A stretch of DNA of 64,000 nt, from positions 1-64,000 of the forward strand of contig NZ_JABSQR010000016.1 in NCBI RefSeq assembly GCF_013215705.1, read 5' to 3'. Below the pieces are notes generated by a model that was not told the origin of the DNA, searched no databases, and saw only the letters and a program-made list of their open reading frames with translations. Both the position numbers and the translations under genes were made by a program. Below, piece by piece: positions 47,389 to 57,198 of the stretch (position 1 is its first letter; each line of letters begins with the position of its first letter). This stretch comes from Moritella sp. Lineage in GTDB: Bacteria > Pseudomonadota > Gammaproteobacteria > Enterobacterales > Moritellaceae.

Positions 47389-47793
47389 ATGGATAGGTCT
47401 GGAAATAGAACGGGAAACAATTCGGGAAATAAGAGTATAGCAGTTATTTTCTTTCAAATATTGATTGATTTGGGTGAACTAGCGCTCGATAAAAAGTATG
47501 CTAATTTGTGGTTTTCATGGTTGGGGTGGCTAGGCGTAACGAGTCTATTGTTTGTCATATATGATAAAACCAGTGACGTTGTACCATTAGTTATCGGCAT
47601 TGTGTCTGGCGTAAGTTTATTTTTTATTGCTCTGGCTATGATTCGGAAAATGTTTAATTATTTGGTCGGTAAATATCGTGATAATGGATTAGCGATATCA
47701 ATATCTTTAATTTTTCTGGTTGTAAATACGGTGTTCTCTGTTGGTTTAATTTTATCAATAATAAAAGCGTCGGGTGTTTCTGTACTTGGCTAA
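47389..47793 (+). CDS. unknown three-TM membrane protein
   Basis: A 134-residue protein with TM helices at about residues 43-60, 66-87 (VVPLVIGIVSGVSLFFIALA) and 103-128. The N-terminus is polar and asparagine-rich (RSGNRTGNNSGNKS). No family recognised. It is 139 bp downstream of the secreted-protein gene, so it may or may not belong to the same unit. It ends just before a copy of the small repeat at 47819. Confidence 0.5.
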   Translation: MDRSGNRTGNNSGNKSIAVIFFQILIDLGELALDKKYANLWFSWLGWLGVTSLLFVIYDKTSDVVPLVIGIVSGVSLFFIALAMIRKMFNYLVGKYRDNGLAISISLIFLVVNTVFSVGLILSIIKASGVSVLG

Positions 47794-47818
47794 GCTTAAG
47801 CGCGTTTTAAGTTGCTTA

Positions 47819-47852
47819 TCTCTGATATAGCCTCTTGAAGTAACTTGGGTAT
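47819..47852. repeat. small palindromic repeat element, copy 2 (partial)
   Basis: TCTCTGATATAGCCTCTTGA then AGTAACTTGGGTATA matches the right half of the element at 45004-45079 at about 28 of 32 positions. Together the two copies bracket the unknown cluster. Confidence 0.65.
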
Positions 47853-47894
47853 AATACGCGCTGTTTAATAATAGAAATATAGGCGTAGTTCGTG

Positions 47895-48410
47895 ATGACA
47901 AACAAAGGTCTGGGTTGTTCTAAATTTACTTTTGCGGTGTACTTGGCAAATACGCCCAATATGTTGGAGTACCAAGGTATAAATAGCGTTAGTTCATTGG
48001 TGACTGGAGAAGTTAATGCCATAGGTCAAGCATGTGGCAATGGCTGGCGTAAAGTCTTTAACGTCTATGCCAAATTGTTGTATGCATTAAACCCGACTGA
48101 CTTTGCCTTTGCGCTGCGGGCGCCTACTTGGCAAATGTATCGAGATAAATATTTGTTACAAGCGGGGAGTGAAACAGCATTATTGTTTAGTCCACCTCTG
48201 TTTGATGCTAATGCACAGACTATTCACATTATATGTGGACGTACTTATGGCAAGCAGCTATTAGCATCCGGTGAATTACAGGCTAACTTAATTTGGCTGG
48301 ATGACGAGTTTGCTATTGATACTGCGAAGCGTTTAATTGTTTGCCCTTATTTTGATTACCGACAGTTATCCAATCTTAAAATTGAACGCCTGTCTGTGAT
48401 GTTAAGTTAG
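47895..48410 (+). CDS. conserved soluble protein, unknown
   Basis: A 171-residue cytoplasmic-looking protein. The stretch IGQACGNGWRKVFNVYAKLL is very gene-like and I recall similar sequences in Vibrio and Shewanella hypothetical proteins, but no function. The rest holds FAFALRAPTWQMYRDKYLL and TIHIICGRTYGKQLL, with several cysteines. ATG at 47895 is used; a GTG stands 3 bases earlier. It ends before a terminator shared with the convergent gene. Confidence 0.65.
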   Translation: MTNKGLGCSKFTFAVYLANTPNMLEYQGINSVSSLVTGEVNAIGQACGNGWRKVFNVYAKLLYALNPTDFAFALRAPTWQMYRDKYLLQAGSETALLFSPPLFDANAQTIHIICGRTYGKQLLASGELQANLIWLDDEFAIDTAKRLIVCPYFDYRQLSNLKIERLSVMLS

Positions 48411-48444
48411 TTAATTAATACCATTAAAGCACTATAACCAATGC

Positions 48445-48489
48445 TGAATAAACCTATCAAGGTGCAAGGTTGTTAGATAGGCTTATTCA
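48445..48489. terminator. terminator between convergent genes
   Basis: TGAATAAACCTATC and GATAGGCTTATTCA form 14-bp arms with one mismatch around a 17-base loop. It lies between the conserved gene that ends at 48410 and the convergent lipoprotein gene that ends at 48527. Confidence 0.6.
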
Positions 48490-48526
48490 TTGTACTTGTT
48501 TATAAAACCTAGATTGTTTACAAACC

Positions 48527-50589
48527 TTATATCGTTTTAGATAAGCTGATGGGCTGTTCGCGATAATCACCGGTAATGACAACTTCTTTTACATCTGCGA
48601 CTGTGGTGGCACTGCTTGGTCGCCATTGCAGATCAATATCACTAAACTGCTGACTTATGTCGTCCTCTTCACCAATATCTCGTAATAGTTCTTCCAGTGT
48701 CATCCCTACTAACGAACGACCCGAGGCCGTTGACCAGCGTGTTAATAAATCTTTTGATAACATTTTCTTCGCCACTTTAATCGGCGAACCAATCAAATTA
48801 TCAAACTGAATATAATCAATAGCCCCTGAACGGCTAATAATAATACGGTTGCTTAACATGCTCATACCATAGATATTAGACTGCGAATAAGCTTGCGAGT
48901 AGATAACTGTTTTTAATTTATTATCAATTAGATATATTTTTTGTCTGTTAGCGCTGCGCTAAACTTACCCGTCGGATCTGAGGCTAGTTTGGTAATTTTT
49001 TCACCTAGAACTAAGCTTGTACTTGATGACGTTGGTTGAGTAATATCAAACCAATCTAAAGTATTGGTTTTATTGCTGACAATCAAATATTTATCATCAT
49101 TGGCGAATACAGCATCGTCGATGTAGTCTTTTGTTATATTGATTTCGCTATTTCTATCGAAGGTTTCAGTGTCGATAACAACAGCTGTTCTCCCCGATTC
49201 TTGGATCACCAGTAATAAATTTTGTCTCTTACTCAATATGAGTCTTGGTTGATCTGAAGCAAGCGTATAAAATTTACCTGTTGGTTTTAACGTTGAGCTT
49301 GATAATTGCTGTAATTTCGCGTCTTGTTCGTAACCGTTTGTAAACACAGCTATTACCCAGTTCTTACTATTAGGTACAATTAAGTTGTTAATATGATTGT
49401 TTTTACAATCGGCTGACGAGTCAGGTAATGCAGATTCTATTACTATTATTGGTGGTTTTTTTCCACCAGATGCACGACTAAATGTATCGATACTTGGAGC
49501 TTCAGAAAAAGGCACAACTTGGCTATCTTTGCCTAATTTGGTTAAGAATATACCATTGTTACCTGCGTTATTACAGGTTTCACTAGAGGTCATATCACCA
49601 TCAATAGTGGGTCTATAAATTAAATAGGCGTTCTGGTTGTGCTTGCCTTGCACAGCTCGTGTCATTGCGGATGCTTGTCGGATGATTTCGCCACCATGAC
49701 TATCGTGGTCATCGTGGTCATCGTGGTCATCATGGTCATCATGGTCATCATGGTCATCGTGCTTATCATGCTTATGATGCTTATCATAGTTATCGAATGT
49801 TGACATAATAGGTAATTCTGGTTTGCTACTTTTTGGTGTAAATGTAGCACGAGATCCAGTTGCAGTATCAACTTGTAATAATTTATCGCCGTAGATGATG
49901 GTAAGCAACATGCCTGTCTTTTCATTCATTGTAATTGAGTCAGATGAAAATAATGTGTTTATAGGGTAGGTGCCAGGGATTAGATAGCGCTTGCTTAAGT
50001 TAACATAACTATTATCTAAATCTGCTTGAAACAGGGTTTTGGTAATATCAAAATTGCCAGTACTCACCATTTTATCTACAGCGGCTGAAATTTTTAATGC
50101 CTTTGAATCACCCTGTAGAGAAAGGGCGTGCTTGAAAGAAACAAGTAATAAATTTGTCGCTTCTTTTGGGCCATGTTCATAATTTAACTTTTTAAAATCA
50201 ATGTCATACTGAACACCAAATAGCTGTTGTAAATACGCTTGCGCCTGTAATTCGCTACCCGATACCTGTGGGTTAAACAATATTTCATTTTGAATTAATG
50301 TCGTAAACGGACTCACCACCTTTGCACTTGCAGGTGCGGTTAGCAAACGTCCCGCATCATCGATGACGAAGGGGGCTGTGTTATCGGGTAAAACACTCCA
50401 TAAACTAGATACTTTTTGCTCTTGTGGTCCACAAGCATTGTTACGATCAGTATCCACACAAATGGATAATTTACTGTAGTTGTAGGTATCAGATGTTGTC
50501 TTACTGGTTTGCTCGCCGCCGCAGCTAATTACTAGGCTACAGCCTGCCAAAATTGCCGCAATTCTCGAGAGCTTATACTTTCCATTCAT
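48527..50589 (-). pseudogene. lipoprotein with His/Asp-rich tract, split by a frameshift
   Basis: The first part (50589-48928) encodes 553 residues: a signal with lipobox (VISCGG), a conserved LSICVDTDRNNACG, a His-Asp tract (DKHDDHDDHDDHDDHD), and repeating beta-type segments like a propeller. It stops after DKKYI. One base further in another frame, LIDNKLKTVIYSQAYSQS and onward continues without a stop to 48527, adding about 130 residues. One extra A in the A6 run (T6 at 48937-48942) would join them. It is therefore a frameshifted gene, a slippage site, or a sequencing error. The family is unknown to me; the His tract could bind zinc, nickel or copper. Confidence 0.7.
49694..49790. repeat. 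9-bp tandem repeat encoding Asp-His units
   Basis: TGGTCATCA and close variants repeat about ten times, coding on the minus strand for repeated Asp-Asp-His or Asp-Lys-His. Such a run can expand or shrink by slippage, so its length is likely to differ between strains. Confidence 0.85.
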
Positions 50590-50792
50590 ATAAATAACAC
50601 TTTGTTGATTGAAGTTTTATACTGGATTTTTACTGATATCCAGTCATTTTTACGTCACTAAGGATGATTATAAAAATATATGTATCAAATACAATTGATA
50701 ATCGATCTTGTTATCGTTTTTATATGCAAAATTTCATGTTTGACTATATTTTTCATAAAGTTATTTATATTTACATAAAAGGAATAGGTAAA

Positions 50793-53700
50793 ATGTTGTT
50801 AGGGGCAAATAAATCACTGCTCGCGTTGACAGTGGTTGCAGGTACATTATTGACGGGTTGTAACGACACAAGTCCGGATCCAAAGTCTACAAATCCAACT
50901 AAATCGGTCGTCAAACCTGATGCTCCAACAGGACCTATTGCTAATGATAACCTCGATCAGTTTAGCTGGACTTGGAGCCCCAATTTCACTGGTAAGCAAT
51001 TTTATGAAATTAAGGTACAAGGCCAACCCTGGGTGACGGTCAATGGTAACCCTCATCAGTTAGTTATTGATGCTGTCTATACGGCGGGTGATATTCAGGT
51101 GCGTGTAAAAGCTGACTCAACACAACATAGAACGATGAGTGAAGCACTGATTAGTACGTCTGCTTATACCGCGAGTTCAGTTGTTGAGCGACCAAAATCT
51201 CCAACGAATCCCATCCAAAATGATAATTTAAATACCTTTGATTGGGACCTTGTTACTGATTTTAACGATGTTAGCGAGTATGAATACTCACTGACTGGCG
51301 GTGTTGATTGGACAACTGTTGCAAACAAACCGCTGTTGGTTGGTGATGTTAATATTGATGCTGGACATGTACTGGTGCGTGTTAAAGCGAACCTTGCAAC
51401 TGGCTCGTTAGCGGGTAGGGCGTTGATCAGCACGCAAGCCTTTACTTCCGGGGCTCCAGTGGTTATTGCTGCGCTAACATCTCCTGATATTGTTAACAAA
51501 AATATGGACTCGTCCAACGAAGTTAAAACTAATGGTTTTGGCTGGGATTGGGTCACGAATAGCAATACTAAAGATACTTACGATCAACCTGAACAGTATG
51601 AGTTTACCAATGATGGCGGAGCAACTTGGCAGGCGGTGACGTATAACCCCCAACATGTTGGTCCTAAAGCTTATGATAAAACCGACGTCGGTGTACGCGT
51701 TAAGAAAAATGCGATTACTAATCAGGTGAATCCTGTTGGCGAAACCTTGTTTGCAACAGCTGCGAGTGCAAATTTCTCTGTAACACGTGTTGTACCAATG
51801 AAAACCTGGAATCAAGCACAAAAATTAACCTTAACGGGTAACTGGTCTAAGGCTGACGATGATGGTTGTTATATAGAATATGATGTAAGTGGCTAAAATC
51901 CACAATTATGGGCTTATGCTGGGGGTAATTCTAGCGCAGATAATGTACCTGAATTGTCAGGGAAATCGTTCTGTGACATACCAAATTGGTCGTTACTCAG
52001 TACGGCAGAGATGATGGCTAAAACCCTCGTTGATTCAAGCTATATCTCAAGAACGTTTAGTAGCTATTTAATCAGTGATTCATCTAGACATTGGTCTTCA
52101 GAAGTAGCGAATGATATCGAAACGTTGAAAGTTATCAAGTCTGGTCAGGAAGTTACCGCATCATATGACACTAAAGTTATCGTAAACTGGGCATTACCAG
52201 ATACAGCAAAAATAGTAACAGAAAGTGCATCAACGGACGCTGATATCAAGGCATTAGTGTCATTACAAAATAGCAATTGGCAAACGACCTCGGCAGATTT
52301 AATTGCTGTCATTAATAAAATTGAAACGTTAGTGGATCAACCTTTGATGCCATTATTATCTGACGTGACAACTGCGGAAGGTGAAGCGAAAGTCACATTT
52401 GATCTATTGACGTTAGCACTCGTTGAATATCAAGCCAAGATCGACCTATTCACACTCTATTCAGCGATGTTGGAAAATAATAGAAGCGTTGATGATGCAT
52501 TGAAAGCAACGATTAATGCCAATATAGCGTCGACGAAAGTGGCGTTTATTAATTTAACCGCATTGCACACTTCATTTAATTCGGCATTAAAGGTGACGCC
52601 AGCGTTAACCGCACTCATTAAGTTGACGGATGAGAGTACCGCAGCAAATACCACCAAAGACGCATTATTAACAGCAACCGACGGTGCCGATATTCACGCG
52701 AAAAGTTTGAGTTTATTCGCGGCGATGCCTGCAATCACGGACTTTATTAATGCGAACATCAAGATTACCGCAGACCTGAACTCGGCTACCGATGAGCTAC
52801 CAACAGCAACGAATACAGCGCTTATTTCAGCACTGGATAAGTTGCTTATCATGTTTAATAACTTACCTACATTTGCAGATGCGGATGCTCTTACTGAACA
52901 CGCTGTTACAGGATTAAAACGCGCATTAAGTGTGGGTTATAGCGTTGCAGCTGCCGATGCTGTCATTGGTACTCACTTTGCTAAATTAGACATCAATGGT
53001 GGCTATTTACCAAGTGCGACAACATATGCACAAGGCTGGCGTTGTGTGATGGATAACAGAGATCTATTGCATAAGCGTATTTGGACACTGCTTAAAGATG
53101 GGCTACCAAATGGTGCTGATGATTTAGCATTTGATGCTTCAGCTGCTGGTATTACAAGTGTGATGGGCGCTGGTGGTTTAGTTGAATCGACGAATACTAC
53201 GCAGTTATGTGGACGTAGTGATTGGGTGTTACCAAGCAAGGGTCAATTAACATCACTTGATACTGGGACTGTTAATGGCGGCGACACCATTGATGTCAAT
53301 GTGTTTCCGCATCACCTAGCACTTAATCCAAAATATGACACCAATAGATGGCTTTCTGGTTCATTACCTGAAACAAAATTTTGGTATTGGGCTGCTGAAG
53401 AACGTAACACTAATGAGCAGAAAACTTATCATTATCGAACGGCTAATAATTCTTCATCAAGCGACTCTGCATCAAAACAAGGTGATGAGGATAAGGTTGT
53501 ACTTGGACGATTAGTAAGTGAAATTACATTGTCATATCAACTGCTTGATAGTGCAGGTGCAGTGACGAGTAATATCGATGATGCTGTATGTGCTTATCAG
53601 CCGGAAACAAAGAAAACATGGCAATTATTTGATAATGGAGATCTCGCTAAAAGAGCTAAATATTATGGCCAGTCGAGTTCGGATGCCGACACTGTATTAG

Positions 53701-53978
53701 CTGAGGCTAGGCAACGTAAGACTGAAAAATTATGTAATAAGAGTAATTGGCGAGTACCAAGTTTAGCTGAATTAGAACTACTCTTGCCTGTTAATAATGG
53801 CGTATTCCGTCATAACAATGTAGACAAGTACGGTGCGAAACTGTGTTATGTGACGGCTGACGACGCGCAATATGGTCGTCAAAAATGTTACAACATGAGC
53901 ACTGAATCAACCTCGAATGTAAATAAAGCCGATTCTTATTCAGGTCAATACGTATACCGTTTGATCTCTACAGATTAA
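50793..53978 (+). pseudogene. large lipoprotein with three repeat domains and DUF1566/Lcl-type ends, interrupted by an in-frame TAA
   Basis: From the ATG at 50793 (site AAAGGAATAGGTAAA) a lipoprotein starts: MLLGANKSLLALTVVAGTLL then TGCND with the lipobox. Three tandem modules of about 85 residues follow (PTGPIANDNLDQFSWTW, PTNPIQNDNLNTFDWDL, LTSPDIVNKNMDSSNE). Codon 368 is TAA in ...CYIEYDVSG, but the same frame goes on at once with NPQLWAYAGGNSSADN to 53978, total about 1,061 codons. The rest has a long helical middle and DUF1566/Lcl-type pieces (CGRSDWVLPSKGQL, LCNKSNWRVPSLAELELLLP). TAA probably came from CAA. A ribosome might read through, or the first part may be used alone. It lies directly upstream of the pilus genes, so a surface role is likely. 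Confidence 0.78.
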
Positions 53979-53997
53979 TCAACCTTTAATTGTTAAT

Positions 53998-54031
53998 AAA
54001 TAGGCTGTTGGTTGCAGCTAATGGCCTATTT
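53998..54031 (+). terminator. hairpin before flp
   Basis: AAATAGGC and GCCTATTT, followed by TT, form an 8-bp stem with an 18-base loop. It is 20 bases after the lipoprotein stop and 34 bases before the pilin gene, so it can end the first transcript or attenuate the pilus operon. Confidence 0.55.
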
Positions 54032-54065
54032 TCACGTCAAATTATAAAAATAATAGAGATAAAAT

Positions 54066-54245
54066 ATGAAAAACAACAAACAAAAACAGCGCGGTGCTGC
54101 GGCAATTGAATATGCAATTTTAGCTGCGGCGATGTCACTTATTATGTTGCAGTTTTTAGGCAGTGATGGTGATTTGACTAAAGCAATTAATGGTACTTAT
54201 GAGTCAGTAATTCAGAAGCTTGAAACGATTCAAGACGGTAAGTAA
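54066..54245 (+). CDS. flp: Flp type IVb pilin
   Basis: The major pilus subunit, 59 residues. The prepilin site is RG then AAAIEYAILAAAMSLIMLQF: cleavage after Gly with Glu at +5 and Tyr at +6, the Flp signature. The hydrophobic helix makes the pilus core; the short C-terminal part (GTYESVIQKLETIQDGK) is surface-exposed. It heads the tad cluster. The gene is too short for many gene finders. The peptidase that should process it (TadV/CpaA) is not seen in the window. Confidence 0.9.
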   Translation: MKNNKQKQRGAAAIEYAILAAAMSLIMLQFLGSDGDLTKAINGTYESVIQKLETIQDGK

Positions 54246-54299
54246 AATTATTTAATTCAAGTGATTACGGTTTAAATCGTATTAATAGAAGCAAAAATT

Positions 54300-55166
54300 A
54301 TGAATGCAAAACGTTTAGTTTACCTGTCTGTTTGTATGTCGTTATTGGGGTTGATTTGGCTGTTTTTCAGTTTGTCAGCCGCAGTAAACAGTACCCCTAA
54401 ACAAGACACGGTAAAAACATATGAAGTCCTAGTGACGACACAAGATGTCGTTATTGGTCGCCCTTATAGTGCGTCGTTATTTGCTTGGAAAACAGTAGAT
54501 GAAAGCAGTGTTCGCGATCGCATCGATTTTATTGATAAAGCCACTTTTTCTGCGGTTCGTTTAGAAAATTCGGTGGCTGCGGGTGATTTTGTCACGGGAC
54601 AAATATTAAGTCCGTCTGATTTCTTAAAGCCTGAACAAGGCGGTTTCTTATCCGTGATGTTACGTCCGAATTATCGAGCGGTATCAATACCTGTTGATGA
54701 AGTCACTGCAAACTCGGGATTAATCGGTCCGGGTGATCATGTCGATGTGTTACTACTGGCATCAAAATCCCAAGAGTTGCGCTCACGTGGCAATGAAACA
54801 CAAAGCTTATATGTGAAAACCATTGCACAGAACGTCCGTGTATTGGCCTTTAATGATGCCTTACAGCTTACGCGTTATATGGAAAAGCAAAAGCATAATA
54901 AAGGCGTGATTCCAGATAACAGTACGGTGACATTAGAAGTTTCACCACTACAAGCAAACCAAATTACCTTGGCAAACCAATTGGGTACTTTGTCTATGGT
55001 ATTACGCAGTAAAAACAGTCAGGAAACGGACAGTGCTGTGATCCCTGCTGTTAACGTGGATGATATTTTGCCCGCGATTAAACAAGTTCAACCGGACATT
55101 GGCTTAGTCGAATTTCGAGCTAAGAATAAACGAGTGATGAATAATGCAGGAAACGAAAATGATTAA
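54300..55166 (+). CDS. cpaB: pilus assembly protein CpaB/RcpC
   Basis: A 288-residue periplasmic protein anchored by an N-terminal helix (YLSVCMSLLGLIWLFFSLSA). It has the SAF domain (VVIGRPYSASLFAWKTVDES) and the RcpC stretch YRAVSIPVDEVTANSGLIGP then GDHVDVLLLASKS. It works with the secretin in the outer-membrane pilus channel. Its end overlaps the next gene's frame by a few bases. Flp pilin stands 54 bp upstream. Confidence 0.9.
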   Translation: MNAKRLVYLSVCMSLLGLIWLFFSLSAAVNSTPKQDTVKTYEVLVTTQDVVIGRPYSASLFAWKTVDESSVRDRIDFIDKATFSAVRLENSVAAGDFVTGQILSPSDFLKPEQGGFLSVMLRPNYRAVSIPVDEVTANSGLIGPGDHVDVLLLASKSQELRSRGNETQSLYVKTIAQNVRVLAFNDALQLTRYMEKQKHNKGVIPDNSTVTLEVSPLQANQITLANQLGTLSMVLRSKNSQETDSAVIPAVNVDDILPAIKQVQPDIGLVEFRAKNKRVMNNAGNEND

Positions 55167-56565
55167 ACAATTAGTGAGTGCATTGTCGTTATTACTGTTT
55201 AGTACCATGTTGCAAGCACAAACGTTAGACGTGGTATTAAATAAAGCCCGCTTGATTGAATTACCGAAAACAGCGAAATCAATCTTTATTGCCAGTAGTA
55301 GTATTGCGGATTACCAGACCTTAACAAATACCAAAATCATGGTGTTTGGTAAGAAAACGGGCAGTACATCCTTGTATGTGCTTGATGCGAAGGAAAACGT
55401 TATTTATTCTGCAACCGTTAAGGTGAGTCATAATGTGACAGAACTTAATGATCTGATTCATAAAGAGTTTCCTGATGCGATATTTAACGCAGAATCGACT
55501 GCGGGTAAGTTGTTCTTAAAAGGGCAAGTGCCGACCCCGAGCATGGCGGAAAAGATAGTTCGTTTATCTGAAGGTTACGTATCAACGTTAGCGAGTACTG
55601 AGTCGAGTGATAGCCAGCAAAGTGGTAATGCGCAAAGTTCGACACAACCAACACAACCAGCAGCGAGTAATGTTGATAACTATGAGCTAATTAACCAACT
55701 ACAGGTAACTATGCCTAATCAAGTTAATTTACGTATTCGTATTGCCGAAGTATCACGTAAAGTTTCTAACAAGTTGGGTATTAAGTGGGGCTCGCAAGGT
55801 TTTGGTACAGGCACGTTTGCCTTTTTAGACAATTATGGCGGTAAGCTCGGAGGCATTAATCCGGCCAGTTGGGCTGATCTTTCGGTGATTGTCGATGCAT
55901 TGGCAACCAACGGTATGATGTCGGTATTAGCTGAACCCAATTTAACCGCAATGAGTGGTGAAGAAGCGTCGTTTCTAGTGGGCGGTGAGATCCCCATCCC
56001 TTTGGTTTACAGCGATACGGCGACGGTTGAATATAAGACATTTGGTGTGCGATTAGATTTTAAACCCACGGTATTAAGCGCCAATCGAATTAGCCTGAAA
56101 GTGGCCACAGAGGTGAGTACAGTTTCTTCAGAAACGAATGTTCAAATCGGTGGCACACAAGGTAGCTCTTCGTTCCCGACCTTTGTGACGCGTCGTGCTT
56201 CAACGACGATTGAACTAGCCAGTGGCCAAAGCTTTGCCTTGGGTGGATTATTGCAATCAAAAGACATTGAGCAACTACAAAAGATGCCATTACTGGGTGA
56301 TATTCCGATACTCGGAGCATTGTTCCGCTCTAATGAATTCCAGCGCGAAGAAACCGAACTCATTATTATTGCAACGGCGTATCTGGTACAACCAACCAGA
56401 GCTGACACATTACCCTTACCTACAGATGGGCTGATCCCGATGAGTGATGTTGAACGTCTATTAGCGTGGCCAGTTTCAAAGCAAGCTACAAATGCAACTG
56501 ACAATGAAAGTCGTACAGACAATCGCCAACCGCGACTGCTTGGCGATAATGGATTTTATTACTGA
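55159..56565 (+). CDS. cpaC: secretin CpaC/RcpA of the tad pilus
   Basis: The outer-membrane secretin of 468 residues. The ATG at 55159, preceded by AGGAAACGAAA, is chosen over an upstream one. A signal peptide (MIKQLVSALSLLLFSTMLQA) is followed by an N-domain, a BON-like domain (LNDLIHKEFPDAIFNAESTA), a Gln/Ser-rich linker, and the secretin beta-barrel (MSVLAEPNLTAMSGEEASFL, VGGEIPIPL, ASGQSFALGGLL). It forms the ring through which the pilus leaves the cell. A small overlap with cpaB suggests coupling. Confidence 0.92.
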   Translation: MIKQLVSALSLLLFSTMLQAQTLDVVLNKARLIELPKTAKSIFIASSSIADYQTLTNTKIMVFGKKTGSTSLYVLDAKENVIYSATVKVSHNVTELNDLIHKEFPDAIFNAESTAGKLFLKGQVPTPSMAEKIVRLSEGYVSTLASTESSDSQQSGNAQSSTQPTQPAASNVDNYELINQLQVTMPNQVNLRIRIAEVSRKVSNKLGIKWGSQGFGTGTFAFLDNYGGKLGGINPASWADLSVIVDALATNGMMSVLAEPNLTAMSGEEASFLVGGEIPIPLVYSDTATVEYKTFGVRLDFKPTVLSANRISLKVATEVSTVSSETNVQIGGTQGSSSFPTFVTRRASTTIELASGQSFALGGLLQSKDIEQLQKMPLLGDIPILGALFRSNEFQREETELIIIATAYLVQPTRADTLPLPTDGLIPMSDVERLLAWPVSKQATNATDNESRTDNRQPRLLGDNGFYY

Positions 56566-56572
56566 GGTAGTT

Positions 56573-57196
56573 ATGCGGATATTTTCGATATTAATAATGT
56601 GTGGTTTGTTAAGTGCCTGTACGATCGATTCGGTACAGCGGCAACCACAAGTCAAAGTTGAAGCTGTGACCCATAAAATTGCGTTACAGCTGGATACTGA
56701 AGCACTGACAAAAAGTGATGAAATTGCACTGAATGAGTTTATTTATCAACGTGGGGAGTTATCTGCGTTACGGATCCGCATTGATAGTTATAGCGATAAA
56801 GGAACTAACGCAGTGCCAGCATTAATTGCATTGTTGAAAAATGCGGGTGTGTATCCAAGTCAGGTAACAAGTCAACTTAGTGAGTCGTCATCAACGGCTG
56901 ATATTGCACTGATCGTAGAGTCATATCGCAGTATTGTACCAAATTGCCATGCAGGTAAAGAGAGACACAAAGTCTTGAATGCATTTAACTCTAGTCCTAA
57001 TTTTGGTTGTGCAAATGCTAGCGCTTTAGCGCAAATGGTAGCAACACCAAGAGATTTAATTGTGGGACGTACACTTGATGCGACTGACGGGCGTAAAGCG
57101 GTGGCAACTGTTGAAGCTTACTATCAGCCTGCTACGAGTAATAACCAACAAGAAGATAAAAGTAAGAGCATCGCTGCTACTTTGGGAGGTCAATAA
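56573..57196 (+). CDS. cpaD: CpaD-type pilus lipoprotein
   Basis: A 207-residue predicted lipoprotein. The signal is MRIFSILIMCGLLSAC (lipobox LSAC). The family end SSPNFGCANASALAQMVATP then RDLIVGR is the CpaD hallmark. GAGGTAGTT gives the ribosome site for the ATG at 56573; the longer open frame upstream is a shadow of cpaC. CpaD helps the secretin assemble in the outer membrane. An RcpB-type name is also used in other species. Confidence 0.85.
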   Translation: MRIFSILIMCGLLSACTIDSVQRQPQVKVEAVTHKIALQLDTEALTKSDEIALNEFIYQRGELSALRIRIDSYSDKGTNAVPALIALLKNAGVYPSQVTSQLSESSSTADIALIVESYRSIVPNCHAGKERHKVLNAFNSSPNFGCANASALAQMVATPRDLIVGRTLDATDGRKAVATVEAYYQPATSNNQQEDKSKSIAATLGGQ

Positions 57197-57198
57197 TC

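Noticed and set aside
49694-49790. CRISPR array
   Set aside because: The units are 9 bp with no spacers and lie inside a coding region. No CRISPR array is visible anywhere in the window.
49662-49925. An 87-residue minus-strand frame with Met/Thr repeats
   Set aside because: It is the shifted reading of the Asp-His tandem repeat, not a gene.
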